The notes beneath the pieces are model-generated. The model was not told the origin of the DNA, did no database searches, and worked only from the letters and a program-made list of their open reading frames with translations. A stretch of 64,000 nucleotides of DNA from Novosphingobium sp. (GTDB lineage Bacteria; Pseudomonadota; Alphaproteobacteria; Sphingomonadales; Sphingomonadaceae): the NCBI GenBank assembly GCA_024236175.1, contig JACKKY010000001.1, forward strand, positions 1 to 64,000. Reading direction: 5' to 3'. The position numbers and the translations under genes were made by a program. Below are positions 32,082 to 41,253 of this stretch, piece by piece; within the stretch, counting starts at the first letter, position 1, and the number at the start of each line of letters is the position of its first letter.

Positions 32082-33866
32082 CTAGCCCTTCTGAGGCTCG
32101 ACAAGGCGGATGTTCAGTTCGCGCAGCTGCCGGGCGCTGACTTCGCTCGGCGCACCCATCATCAGGTCCTCGGCTTTCTGGTTCATCGGGAAGACCACGA
32201 CTTCGCGGATGTTCGGCTCGTCAGCAAGCAGCATGACGATCCGGTCCACCCCGGGAGCGGAGCCGCCGTGAGGTGGCGCACCATACTTGAAAGCGTTGAT
32301 CATGCCCGAGAAGTTCGCGTCGACATCTTCCTTGGAATAGCCGGCGATCTCGAAGGCCTTGTACATGATGTCGGGACGGTGGTTTCGGATCGCACCGGAC
32401 GACAGCTCCACACCGTTGCAGACAATGTCGTACTGCCAGGCGAGGATTTCCAGCGGATTCTGGTTCTCCAGCGTTTCCATCTCGCCTTGCGGCATCGAGA
32501 ACGGATTGTGGCTGAAGTCGATCTTCTTGAGGTCCTCGTCATACTCGAACATCGGGAAATCGACGATCCAGCAGAACTTGAAGCAGCCCTGCTCGATCAG
32601 TTCGAGCTGTTCGCCCACCCGCGTGCGCGCGGCGCCTGCGAGCTTCGCCGCCTGATCCGCCTTGCCCGCGGCGAAGAACAGCCCATCGTCGGGACCGAGG
32701 CCCAGCTCTTCGCAGATCTTCGCCATGTTCTCCGGGCCGTGGTTCTTGGCGATCGGTCCGCCGAACTCACCGCCCTTGCGGGTGACGTAGCCAAGCCCGG
32801 CGTGCCCTTCGGAGCGCGCCCAGTCGTTCATGTCGTCGAAGAACTTGCGGCTCTTGTCTGCAGTGGACGGCGCAGGGATCGCGCGCACGACGCCGCCGGT
32901 GCCGACGATCTTCTCGAACAGGCCGAAACCCGACGTCTCGAAGTGGGCGGTGACATCCGAGATGAGCAGCGGGTTGCGAAGATCCGGCTTGTCGGACCCA
33001 TATTTCAGCATCGCTTCCGCATATGGAATGCGCGGAAACGATCCTGCAGGGGTCACACTCCGGCCATTGGCGAATTCTTCAAAGACACCGGCCAGGACCG
33101 GTTCGATTGCCGCAAAAACATCATCTTGCGTAACAAAGCTCATCTCGAAATCGAGCTGGTAGAATTCGCCCGGCGAACGGTCCGCGCGGGCGTCCTCGTC
33201 GCGGAAGCAGGGTGCGATCTGGAAATACCTGTCGAAACCGGCGACCATCAGCAACTGCTTGAACATCTGCGGGGCCTGCGGCAGCGCGTAGAACTTGCCG
33301 GGATGGACGCGGCTCGGAACGAGGTAGTCGCGCGCGCCCTCAGGCGAGCTTGCCGTCAGGATCGGCGTCTGGATCTCGGTGAAGCCCTGATCGGTCATGC
33401 GCCGGCGCAGGCTGGATATCACCGAGGAGCGCAACATCATGTTGGCGTGAACGCTTTCCCGCCGCAGATCGAGGAAGCGGTACTTCAGGCGGATATCCTC
33501 AGGATAATCCTGCTCGCCGGCGACCGGCATCGGCAGCTCGTCGGCGCGCGACTGCACGGTGGCGGAGCGCGCGAAAACCTCGATTTCCCCGGTCGGGAGG
33601 TTCGGATTGATCGTTTCCTCGGTCCGCCGCTTCACTTCGCCGTCGATCGTGACGACGCTTTCCACACGCAGCGAATCGAGCAGTTCGAGCGCCGGACTGT
33701 CTTCGTCCGCGACGATCTGGGTGATGCCGTAATGGTCGCGCAGGTCCACGAACAGCACGCCGCCATGGTCGCGCTTGCGGTGCACCCAGCCGGAAAGGCG
33801 CACGGTTTGGCCGACTTCGGCCGCTGTCAGGGCTGCACAATTATGCGTGCGAAAGGGGTGAGTCAT
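32082..33866 (-). CDS. aspS: Aspartate--tRNA ligase
   Basis: Charges tRNA-Asp. The 594-residue bacterial-type class II enzyme has the N-terminal OB-fold (TVRLSGWVHRKRDHGGVLFV), motif 2 around CFRDEDARADRSPGEFYQLD, the GAD insertion domain and motif 3 in APGVDRIVMLL. The length is normal. The start at 33866 (MTHPFRTHNCA) is accepted although the ribosome binding site is weak. Confidence 0.96.
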   Translation of the reverse strand: MTHPFRTHNCAALTAAEVGQTVRLSGWVHRKRDHGGVLFVDLRDHYGITQIVADEDSPALELLDSLRVESVVTIDGEVKRRTEETINPNLPTGEIEVFARSATVQSRADELPMPVAGEQDYPEDIRLKYRFLDLRRESVHANMMLRSSVISSLRRRMTDQGFTEIQTPILTASSPEGARDYLVPSRVHPGKFYALPQAPQMFKQLLMVAGFDRYFQIAPCFRDEDARADRSPGEFYQLDFEMSFVTQDDVFAAIEPVLAGVFEEFANGRSVTPAGSFPRIPYAEAMLKYGSDKPDLRNPLLISDVTAHFETSGFGLFEKIVGTGGVVRAIPAPSTADKSRKFFDDMNDWARSEGHAGLGYVTRKGGEFGGPIAKNHGPENMAKICEELGLGPDDGLFFAAGKADQAAKLAGAARTRVGEQLELIEQGCFKFCWIVDFPMFEYDEDLKKIDFSHNPFSMPQGEMETLENQNPLEILAWQYDIVCNGVELSSGAIRNHRPDIMYKAFEIAGYSKEDVDANFSGMINAFKYGAPPHGGSAPGVDRIVMLLADEPNIREVVVFPMNQKAEDLMMGAPSEVSARQLRELNIRLVEPQKG

Positions 33867-34004
33867 GTAATTGGTCGCATTCCAGGGAAATTTGGCCAGG
33901 GAATTGGGTTGGCGTGCCCCCTAGTCCAGTGTTCCGGCGATTTCCAGTCATTGCTGGCGAGAATCCGCCCGGTTTGGGGCCGTAACTCCTGCTAAATCAT
34001 TCCG

Positions 34005-35954
34005 ATGTATGACTCTCAGCCTCAGATTGCCGGAGAGTTCCTGGTGGATGACATCACCATCGACGGAATGGGCGAAATGGAGTTTCGCCGTTCGATCGAA
34101 GAAATGCTGCGCCGAGGCGAAGCCGACGGCGCCGCGAGCAAGCTGCGTGGCTTGCTCGAACCTTACGCAGGCGAAAGCGGAATTTTGCCCGCGCGTTTCC
34201 TGACCGTCTCGGCGGACGAAATCTCGTTCGCCGGCTGGGACGAGCTGTCCGAACGGCTCGGGAAGTACGACCGCCCCGAACTCCAGATTTCCGCCCTGAG
34301 CGTGGCGATCGCCCATCCCGAGGAAGTCGGCGCACAACCGGGCGAAGACGGCACACTCTCGCCGAGCATTGAGACCAGCTACTTCTCGGACAGCGCCTTT
34401 CCCTTCTCGGTTGCCGCACGCGACGACCTGCTGGACGGATACTCCCACTATGGCTGCCAGTGGCAGGGGGATTTCGAATCCACCGATTCGACCCTGTCAG
34501 TCGAGGGAATCGACGATCTCTACGGCGCTATCGTGAAGCTCGAAGCGAAGCTGATGGACAGCGAACAGCCCGATACGGAGGAAATCCGCGCCGGGTCGCT
34601 CGGCGCCTGCTACCTCGCCGTGCTTATCCACCAGGCCCTGCGTGAGACCGTCCGCCAGAAGGGACTGCCACGCGCATTGTGCGTCATGGCCGGCCGCGAC
34701 GAGGTTTACCCCTTCTTCGACGCGCCCGTCATGACGAGCGAGGAATACCGCCACGACGGCACGATCGAAACCGTTGCCGAAGGACCGAAATCCTATCCGA
34801 CGGAAGACCAGGAAGTGGATGAACAGGAACTCGAGGCCGACGACACAGGCTACAACAGCCTCCTGAGCATCGGCGGCAAATCCATGAAGAAGAAGCCCGT
34901 CCTCTCGCTCGATCCCGACGAGGTGGAGAGTGCGTCACGGCTTGAGCAGCTCGCCGCTGCGGAAGATCTGGCCAATCGCGACAAGCCCAAGCGGGTCAAC
35001 GTGCTGGCCGGGCTCAGCGCGGCCGACGCGACCGACGACCCGGCAGGTTTCGCCGAGACTGAGGAAGACGAAGATTCCGATATCTTCGACGATCCGCAAA
35101 GTTTCCGCGAATCCCCTTCGCAGGACCTACAAGGGTGGGACGCCGAACCTCCCCTTCCCAGCGAGGCTCCAGGACCGGTGGAGAGCGACGCCAACGGTTG
35201 GGGCGCCGAGCCGCCATTGCCCACCGAAGAGCCTCTTGCGTCTCCCGAATTCGAGCAGCCCGAGCAAGTCTGGCAGGTCGATCCGGTCGAAGAGCAAGAA
35301 CCCGCTGAAGAAACTGCGGAACTCGATGCAGAACCCCAGTCGGACCAGCCCACCGGGGATAGCGATGACATCACGGGCGATGACACCGGCTGGACCGACG
35401 GCTCCGGCTGGGGCGAACCCGCAGACCTTTCCGTGCCCTCTGACGGGCCGGTAGAACATGACGCACCAGGCGAGACTGACGGCTGGGGACCGGCGGAACT
35501 CTCGGAACCGCAAAGCGTGGATGCGTCAGGCGAGCCCGATCAATGGCCGCAAGACCCTGTCGAAAACGAGGAATTTTCCGCCCCTGCCGAAGCCCAAGAC
35601 TGGCAACCGGCGGACGAGGCCGCGGAGCTTGAGGATCTGGTAGCGAACGCAGAAGCCGAGGATCGGCCCACGACTTGCGAACCGCAGGACGCCTGGGACA
35701 ATGTCCCACCGGCCGGCGAAGTGGAATGGCCAGCGCGGCACGAAGAGGAAGCGGCTGCCTGGTTCCCCGAACCTGCCGAACCCATCGCGCGGGTGGAAGA
35801 CATCGTTCCTCCGCAAGTCGAGAAACCGAGCTTCGAACCCCAGGGCCACAGCCTGCGCGCCCGCATCGTCAAGACCCAGGAGCCGGTAAAGACGAAGACG
35901 CACCGGTTCGTCGCTTTCATCGAGTGGCTCATCAAGCTGATAAAGCGAAGTTGA
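34005..35954 (+). CDS. Acidic, Trp-rich protein of unknown function
   Basis: A 649-residue protein. The N-terminal half (1-250) looks folded (EFLVDDITIDGMGEMEFRRS; IDDLYGAIVKLEAKLM; SLGACYLAVLIHQALRETV). Residues from about 250 to 600 are extremely acidic and probably disordered, with recurring short Trp motifs (GWDAEPPLP and GWGAEPPLP, GWTDGSGWGEP, DGWGPAEL, DWQPADE). The end is basic and amphipathic (HRFVAFIEWLIKLIKRS) and might bind membrane. Similar genes next to rnd seem common in sphingomonads, but I know no function. The start is by position and the ATG at 34005. Confidence 0.75.
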   Translation: MYDSQPQIAGEFLVDDITIDGMGEMEFRRSIEEMLRRGEADGAASKLRGLLEPYAGESGILPARFLTVSADEISFAGWDELSERLGKYDRPELQISALSVAIAHPEEVGAQPGEDGTLSPSIETSYFSDSAFPFSVAARDDLLDGYSHYGCQWQGDFESTDSTLSVEGIDDLYGAIVKLEAKLMDSEQPDTEEIRAGSLGACYLAVLIHQALRETVRQKGLPRALCVMAGRDEVYPFFDAPVMTSEEYRHDGTIETVAEGPKSYPTEDQEVDEQELEADDTGYNSLLSIGGKSMKKKPVLSLDPDEVESASRLEQLAAAEDLANRDKPKRVNVLAGLSAADATDDPAGFAETEEDEDSDIFDDPQSFRESPSQDLQGWDAEPPLPSEAPGPVESDANGWGAEPPLPTEEPLASPEFEQPEQVWQVDPVEEQEPAEETAELDAEPQSDQPTGDSDDITGDDTGWTDGSGWGEPADLSVPSDGPVEHDAPGETDGWGPAELSEPQSVDASGEPDQWPQDPVENEEFSAPAEAQDWQPADEAAELEDLVANAEAEDRPTTCEPQDAWDNVPPAGEVEWPARHEEEAAAWFPEPAEPIARVEDIVPPQVEKPSFEPQGHSLRARIVKTQEPVKTKTHRFVAFIEWLIKLIKRS

Positions 35955-35988
35955 ATAGACTCGGCGTTAGGCGTAACGCGCCGGGCGT

Positions 35989-37188
35989 ATGAAAATACAC
36001 GATCTGATCACTTCCAGCGATGAACTGGCGGAGCTTTGCGCCCGCCTCGCCAAGTCCGACTTCGTCACCGTCGACACGGAATTCATGCGCGAGAACACCT
36101 ACTGGCCGGAACTGTGCCTGGTGCAGATCGCCAACGACAAGGAAGCGGCCGCGGTCGACCCGCTGGCGGACGGAATCGACCTGACGCCCTTGCTGGACCT
36201 TCTGACCGACAACGAGGACGTGCTCAAGGTCTTCCACGCCGGCGGGCAGGACGTGGAGATCGTCTACAATCTCACCGGACGCACGCCGCACCCGATTTTC
36301 GACACCCAGATCGCGATGATGGCGATCAGCCAGTCGGAACAGATCGGCTATTCGAACCTCGTCGAAAGCTGGCTCGGCATCACGATCGACAAGGGCGCGC
36401 GCTTCACTGACTGGTCGCATCGTCCGCTGAGCGAGCGGCAAATTACCTATGCTATCAATGATGTAACCCATCTTTCCGAGATTTTTCCGAAGATCCTTGC
36501 CCGCCTCATGAAGACCGGACGCGGCGAATGGCTCGACCAGGAGATGGAGAAGCTCGCCGATCCGGAGAACTACCGCAACGATCCGACCATGACATGGCGG
36601 CGAATCAAGGCTGCCGGGCGCAATGCGGCCATGCTCGGACGGCTCAAGGCACTGGCCGAATGGCGTGAGCTCGAAGCGCAGGACAAGAACATTCCGCGCG
36701 GACGCATCGTCCGGGACGAAACCCTGGCCGATCTCGCCAGCCATCCGCCCAAGGCGCAGGTGGACCTCGCCAAGACGCGAGGCCTTTCAGCGGGCTGGAG
36801 GGACAATGAGATCGGCAAGCGTCTGATGGCGACGCTGGCCTCGGCAAAGCCGCTCCCGGAAGAGGAAATGCCCCCGCGGATTTCGCGGGGCGTGCCGCTG
36901 GGCAAGGAAGGCGCGCTGGTCTCGGACCTGCTCAAGCTGCTGCTGAAGATTCGCGCCCGCGAAATCGACGTCGCCGCTCGCCTGCTTGCCCGCAGCGACG
37001 AGCTGGAAGCGCTGGCAGCAGGCGTGCGCAAGGAGCTGCGGATCCTAGAGGGCTGGCGCTACGAGCAGTTCGGACGCGATGCGCTGGAACTGGTGGAAGG
37101 CAAGCTCGCTTTCGCCGTCGTCAACGGCAAGCTCAAGATGACGCATGTCGACGACCTGCAAGAGACGGTCGGGACCGCGGTGGAATAG
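35989..37188 (+). CDS. rnd: Ribonuclease D
   Basis: A 3'-5' exoribonuclease for tRNA and other RNA trimming. The 399-residue protein has the DEDD exonuclease domain (Asp29 and Glu31 in FVTVDTEFMRE; later FHAGGQDVEIVYNL and the YAINDVTHL block) and HRDC-like helical domains in the second half. It follows the acidic protein by 34 bases and precedes oxyR by 5 bases. Confidence 0.94.
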   Translation: MKIHDLITSSDELAELCARLAKSDFVTVDTEFMRENTYWPELCLVQIANDKEAAAVDPLADGIDLTPLLDLLTDNEDVLKVFHAGGQDVEIVYNLTGRTPHPIFDTQIAMMAISQSEQIGYSNLVESWLGITIDKGARFTDWSHRPLSERQITYAINDVTHLSEIFPKILARLMKTGRGEWLDQEMEKLADPENYRNDPTMTWRRIKAAGRNAAMLGRLKALAEWRELEAQDKNIPRGRIVRDETLADLASHPPKAQVDLAKTRGLSAGWRDNEIGKRLMATLASAKPLPEEEMPPRISRGVPLGKEGALVSDLLKLLLKIRAREIDVAARLLARSDELEALAAGVRKELRILEGWRYEQFGRDALELVEGKLAFAVVNGKLKMTHVDDLQETVGTAVE

Positions 37189-37193
37189 CGGGA

Positions 37194-38090
37194 ATGACAG
37201 TCTACCACCCAACCCTGAAACAGCTGCAATACCTTGTCGCGCTGCACGAGCACGAGCACTTCGGCCGCGCCGCCGACGCTTGTTGTGTTTCGCAATCGAC
37301 CCTTTCGGCAGGCCTGCGAGACCTTGAGCAGCTGCTGGGCGTTGTGCTCGTCGAACGCACCAAGCGCGCCGTGCGCTTCACCCCGCTGGGCAATGCAGTG
37401 GTCGAGAAGGCGCATCGCATCCTGCGCGAGACCGAAGAGCTTTCCGACCTTGTCCAGTCGAGCGGCCAGCCGCTGTCCGGCGAAGTGCGAATGAGCGTGA
37501 TCCCCACCATCGCGCCGTTCCTACTGCCGCGCATGCTGCCGCGACTGAGGCGCGAGCGCCCCAATCTCAAGCTGTTCCTGCGCGAGGAGCCCAGCGCCGC
37601 CGCGATCGAATCGCTCCACCACGGCCGCGCCGACTGCGTGCTGCTCGCCCTGCCCTACCCGACGGGCGAAGTGGAGAAGGAAACCATCGAGCTCGATGCC
37701 TTCTTCGTCGCATTCCCGCACGATGATCCGCGCGATCCTCCCGACGAGGTGCCGCCCTCGCTGATCGACGAGAACAGGCTGCTTCTGCTCGAGGACGGGC
37801 ATTGCCTCAAGGATCACGCGCTTGCCGCCTGCAACCGGCCCGAACTGCGGGCCAGCGCCACGATGATCGGCACAAGCCTTCACACTTTGGTGCAGATGGT
37901 CGACAACGGCCTTGGCCTGACAATGCTGCCGGAAATGGCACTGGATGCCGGTATCCTCAACGGAACCAACGTCGTTGCGCGCCCGCTCAAGACCCGCAAC
38001 GCCAATCGCGAGATCGCGCTAGTGTGGCGCAAGAACTCCCCCCGGGCCGACGAATTCCGGTTGCTCGCCGAAGAACTGCGCACGGGCTGA
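37194..38090 (+). CDS. oxyR: OxyR-type LysR regulator
   Basis: Peroxide-sensing activator. The 298-residue protein has the LysR helix-turn-helix (FGRAADACCVSQSTLSAGLR) and, in the effector domain, LLLLEDGHCLKDHALAAC with Cys204 and Cys213, nine residues apart like the redox pair Cys199/Cys208 of E. coli OxyR. It should form the sensing disulfide. It is directly downstream of rnd and probably co-transcribed. Targets may include the peroxiredoxin at 25946, but no site was identified. Confidence 0.9.
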   Translation: MTVYHPTLKQLQYLVALHEHEHFGRAADACCVSQSTLSAGLRDLEQLLGVVLVERTKRAVRFTPLGNAVVEKAHRILRETEELSDLVQSSGQPLSGEVRMSVIPTIAPFLLPRMLPRLRRERPNLKLFLREEPSAAAIESLHHGRADCVLLALPYPTGEVEKETIELDAFFVAFPHDDPRDPPDEVPPSLIDENRLLLLEDGHCLKDHALAACNRPELRASATMIGTSLHTLVQMVDNGLGLTMLPEMALDAGILNGTNVVARPLKTRNANREIALVWRKNSPRADEFRLLAEELRTG

Positions 38091-38278
38091 GCCCGGGATG
38101 CCGTCGGGCCGGGTTGTCTGGCCAGCCTTCGCCCGACCAAGGCTCTTGAGCCGGTGGAACGTTAAGTCAGCCGCCCAACGCTTCCATGCCCTCAGTGCAT
38201 CGAAATGCTACCCAGCATGAATTGGACAGCAGGTCTCCAAACAGGGCAAGCTTGTTCCAACATACGGGGAGAAAGCGG

Positions 38279-40564
38279 ATGACTGCACGGATTCGGATCG
38301 GCATTGCGGCGGCTAGCCTGGCAGCAATCGGAGCCGCAATTGCCGATCCAGCCATGGCTGAGGCACCGGCCGCTTCGGAAACCAGTGCTCCAGCCGAGCA
38401 GCAACAGCGCCCCAACGTCATCATCTGGATGCTCGACGATGTCGGCTTTGCACAGCTTTCCTGTTTCGGCGGACTGGTTGCGACGCCCTACATCGACCGG
38501 GTCGCGCGCATGGGGCTGCGCTATTCGAACTACCACACCGCGGCGATATGTTCGGCGAGCCGCGCCGCGATCCTCTCCGGGCGCAATCCGCATACCGTTC
38601 ATCTGGGCGGACACGCTGCATCGGCCCGCCCGTTTCCCGGCTACGACGGTCATATCCCGGCATCGGCCGGCAGCATCGCCGCCAATCTGAAACAGGCCGG
38701 CTACCGGACCTATGCCCTGGGCAAATGGGACCACCTGCCCACAGGGCAGGCATCGCCTGCCGGCCCCTACAACCAGTGGCCCGCCGGCCAGGGCTTCGAC
38801 CATTTCTACGGCTTCCTTGCCGCCGATGCGGACAACTGGAACCCGATCCTGATCCGTGACACGGCCCCGATCGCGAAACCGGAGGATCCGGACTACCACC
38901 TCAATGACGATCTGGCCGACAGGGCGATCGCAATGATCGGTGAGCGCGACGCGGCAAGCCCGGCGGCACCGTTCTTCATGTACTGGGCCACCGGCACGGC
39001 CCACGCGCCCCATCATGCGCCCCAGGCATGGATAGACCGCTACAAGGGCAAGTTCGACATGGGCTGGGACAAGGCCCGGGAAGCCATCCTGAAGGCCCAG
39101 ATCGCCCAGGGGCTGGTGCCCAAGGGCGGTACGCTCGCCCCGAGGCCCGAGGGAATGCCGGCGTGGGACAGCCTGAACGCAGGTCAGAAGAAGCTCTATG
39201 CGCGGCAGATGGAAGTGTTCGCGGCCTCGCTCAGCCACGCCGACGAGCAGTTCGGGCGCATCCTCGATTCGCTGGAAGCGCGTGGCGAGCTGGCCAACAC
39301 CATGGTGATCATCACCACCGACAATGGCGCCAGCGCCGAAGGCGGCAGCGGCGGACTGCACAACGAGGCCTTCCTGATAACGGGCGACTACCCGACCGAC
39401 GCGGAAAACATGGAATTCTACGACCGCTGGGGCGGTCCGGAGACCTATCCGCATTACAGCTTCGGCTGGGCCGTCGCAGGCAACACGCCCTTCCGCTACT
39501 ACAAGCAGGTAACCCATGAAGGCGGCATACACGTGCCGCTGGTCGTTTCCTGGCCGAAGGGCATTGCCGCGCGAGGCGAGTTGCGCAGCCAGTTCATCCA
39601 TGTCGCCGATGTTGCGCCGACGATCCTCGATGCAGCCGGTGTGAAGCTCGCAGAAACCGTCAACAATGTGAAGCAACAGCCGATGGACGGGCTCAGTTTC
39701 AGCTACAGCTTCGCCGCACCACAAGCGCCGGAACCCCGGGAAGCGCAATACTACGAGTTGCACGGCAACCGGGCGCTGATCTCCGGCGACTGGTCGATCA
39801 ACACCACCCATCGCATACGCACCTGGGACAATTCGAGCGCGGGCGTGCCCGACGAGCCATGGGAACTCTACAACCTCAAGCGGGATCCCGGCCAGAGCCG
39901 GGACCTGGCCGCAAGCCAGCCGCAACGGGTCGAAGCTCTCGCCGCGATCTTCGAAGAGCAGGCGAGGAGATACAACGTCTATCCGCTTGGCGACGTCTCA
40001 GACGGCGTGAAGGAAACGATGCGCCAGGTCGGCGCCGACTTCCAGCGCCGTGGAGGCAAGTGGCGCTTTTCGGGTCCGGTCGGGAATATTCCGGCGATGG
40101 TCGCCCCGCCGATCGGCGCTCTTGGCTTCACGATGACGGCAAAGCTCGGCCTTGCCGAGACCGATGTGACCGGTCCGGTCTTCGCTTCGGGCGGCCAGCT
40201 CGGCGGCATGGCGCTCTACCTGCGTGAGGGAAAGCCGGTCCTTATCCTGACTTCGCTGTCCGGCGAGACCACCGAACTCGCTGCAACCGAGGGCCTTCCG
40301 CAAGGCGAGACCACGATCAGCTTCACCTTTGGCAATGCCCACGGTTCACCACAGCATGCGGTAACCCTGACCGCGAATGACAAGGTGCTGATGCAGGACA
40401 CCGTCGAATTCAAACTGCCGGGGTCGTTCGGCATTTCGGAAGTCTTCGGCGTCGGTATCGACAACGGTTCCCCGGTCTTGGAAGGCGCGCGGGCCGATAC
40501 GCCCCTCAACGGACATATCAGCGACGTCACTTTCGATTTCTCGGCGGCACAGGGCGCCCACTAG
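38279..40564 (+). CDS. Secreted sulfatase (arylsulfatase-type)
   Basis: Hydrolyses sulfate esters, presumably in the periplasm. The 761-residue protein has a signal peptide (IGIAAASLAAIGAAIADPAMAEA), the metal-binding start PNVIIWMLDDVG (Asp53, Asp54) and the formylglycine site ICSASRAAILSGR with Cys91. The site reads Cys-Ser-Ala-Ser-Arg, so the usual Pro is Ala. Further blocks, GKWDH and ITTDNGAS, are present. The last 130 residues are an extra beta-rich C-terminal domain as in large arylsulfatases. The start at 38279 follows GGGGAG; the frame to 38186 has no signal peptide and is rejected. The substrate is unknown. Confidence 0.88.
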   Translation: MTARIRIGIAAASLAAIGAAIADPAMAEAPAASETSAPAEQQQRPNVIIWMLDDVGFAQLSCFGGLVATPYIDRVARMGLRYSNYHTAAICSASRAAILSGRNPHTVHLGGHAASARPFPGYDGHIPASAGSIAANLKQAGYRTYALGKWDHLPTGQASPAGPYNQWPAGQGFDHFYGFLAADADNWNPILIRDTAPIAKPEDPDYHLNDDLADRAIAMIGERDAASPAAPFFMYWATGTAHAPHHAPQAWIDRYKGKFDMGWDKAREAILKAQIAQGLVPKGGTLAPRPEGMPAWDSLNAGQKKLYARQMEVFAASLSHADEQFGRILDSLEARGELANTMVIITTDNGASAEGGSGGLHNEAFLITGDYPTDAENMEFYDRWGGPETYPHYSFGWAVAGNTPFRYYKQVTHEGGIHVPLVVSWPKGIAARGELRSQFIHVADVAPTILDAAGVKLAETVNNVKQQPMDGLSFSYSFAAPQAPEPREAQYYELHGNRALISGDWSINTTHRIRTWDNSSAGVPDEPWELYNLKRDPGQSRDLAASQPQRVEALAAIFEEQARRYNVYPLGDVSDGVKETMRQVGADFQRRGGKWRFSGPVGNIPAMVAPPIGALGFTMTAKLGLAETDVTGPVFASGGQLGGMALYLREGKPVLILTSLSGETTELAATEGLPQGETTISFTFGNAHGSPQHAVTLTANDKVLMQDTVEFKLPGSFGISEVFGVGIDNGSPVLEGARADTPLNGHISDVTFDFSAAQGAH

Positions 40565-40588
40565 GAGAACGCGACCGACTCGGCGGTC

Positions 40589-41155
40589 TCAATCCATGTG
40601 TTTCAGGCCGACGCGCAAGTAGTCCCAGCCGGTCACCAGCGTAAGCACGGCTGCGCCCCACAGCGAGACCAGTCCCACCTGCTCGGGGAGGGCCCAGCTC
40701 GGCGTTGCGCCCGCCAGGATAAGCGCGCCGAGCGCGACGAACTGAAGAGTGGTCTTCCACTTGGCAAGCTTGGAGACCGGCACCGACACCTGCAGGCCGG
40801 CAAGGAATTCGCGAAGCCCCGAAACGGCGATTTCGCGCAGCAGGATGATCAGCGCGGCGACGACGTGCCAATCGTAAATTTCGCCGTTGGACGTCAGCAC
40901 CAGGATGACAGCGGCAACCATGATCTTGTCTGCGATCGGATCGAGGAAAATTCCGAGCTTCGACACCGCCCCCTGCGCGCGGGCGACATAGCCGTCGAAA
41001 TAGTCGGTGATGCCCATCAGGCAGTAGACGCCGAAGGCCATCGCATAGCCCGCGCTCCAGCCGGGCCACCACAGTAGTCCGACGAGCACCGGCACGGTGA
41101 CGATCCGCGAGAGGGTCAGGAGGTTCGGCAGAGTCAACATGCTGCGCGCAGCCAT
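40589..41155 (-). CDS. pgsA: CDP-diacylglycerol--glycerol-3-phosphate phosphatidyltransferase
   Basis: Makes phosphatidylglycerophosphate in the inner membrane. The protein has the CDP-alcohol transferase signature DG-x2-AR-x8-G-x3-D-x3-D in DYFDGYVARAQGAVSKLGIF (and following LDPIADK) and several hydrophobic helices. Two starts are possible: 41155 (MAARSMLTLPN) or 41140 (MLTLPNLLTLSR); neither has a clear site. The longer form up to 41263 is unlikely. It is divergent from the LplT-like gene. Confidence 0.92.
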   Translation of the reverse strand: MAARSMLTLPNLLTLSRIVTVPVLVGLLWWPGWSAGYAMAFGVYCLMGITDYFDGYVARAQGAVSKLGIFLDPIADKIMVAAVILVLTSNGEIYDWHVVAALIILLREIAVSGLREFLAGLQVSVPVSKLAKWKTTLQFVALGALILAGATPSWALPEQVGLVSLWGAAVLTLVTGWDYLRVGLKHMD

Positions 41156-41253
41156 AGCGGCGAACTGCTTCGCAAAAAAGTCCGACCGGGGCTTGTTACC
41201 TTGTCTCACGGCGCTAAGGGTCACGCGGGACACGGACAGCCTGACGCGAGGAC

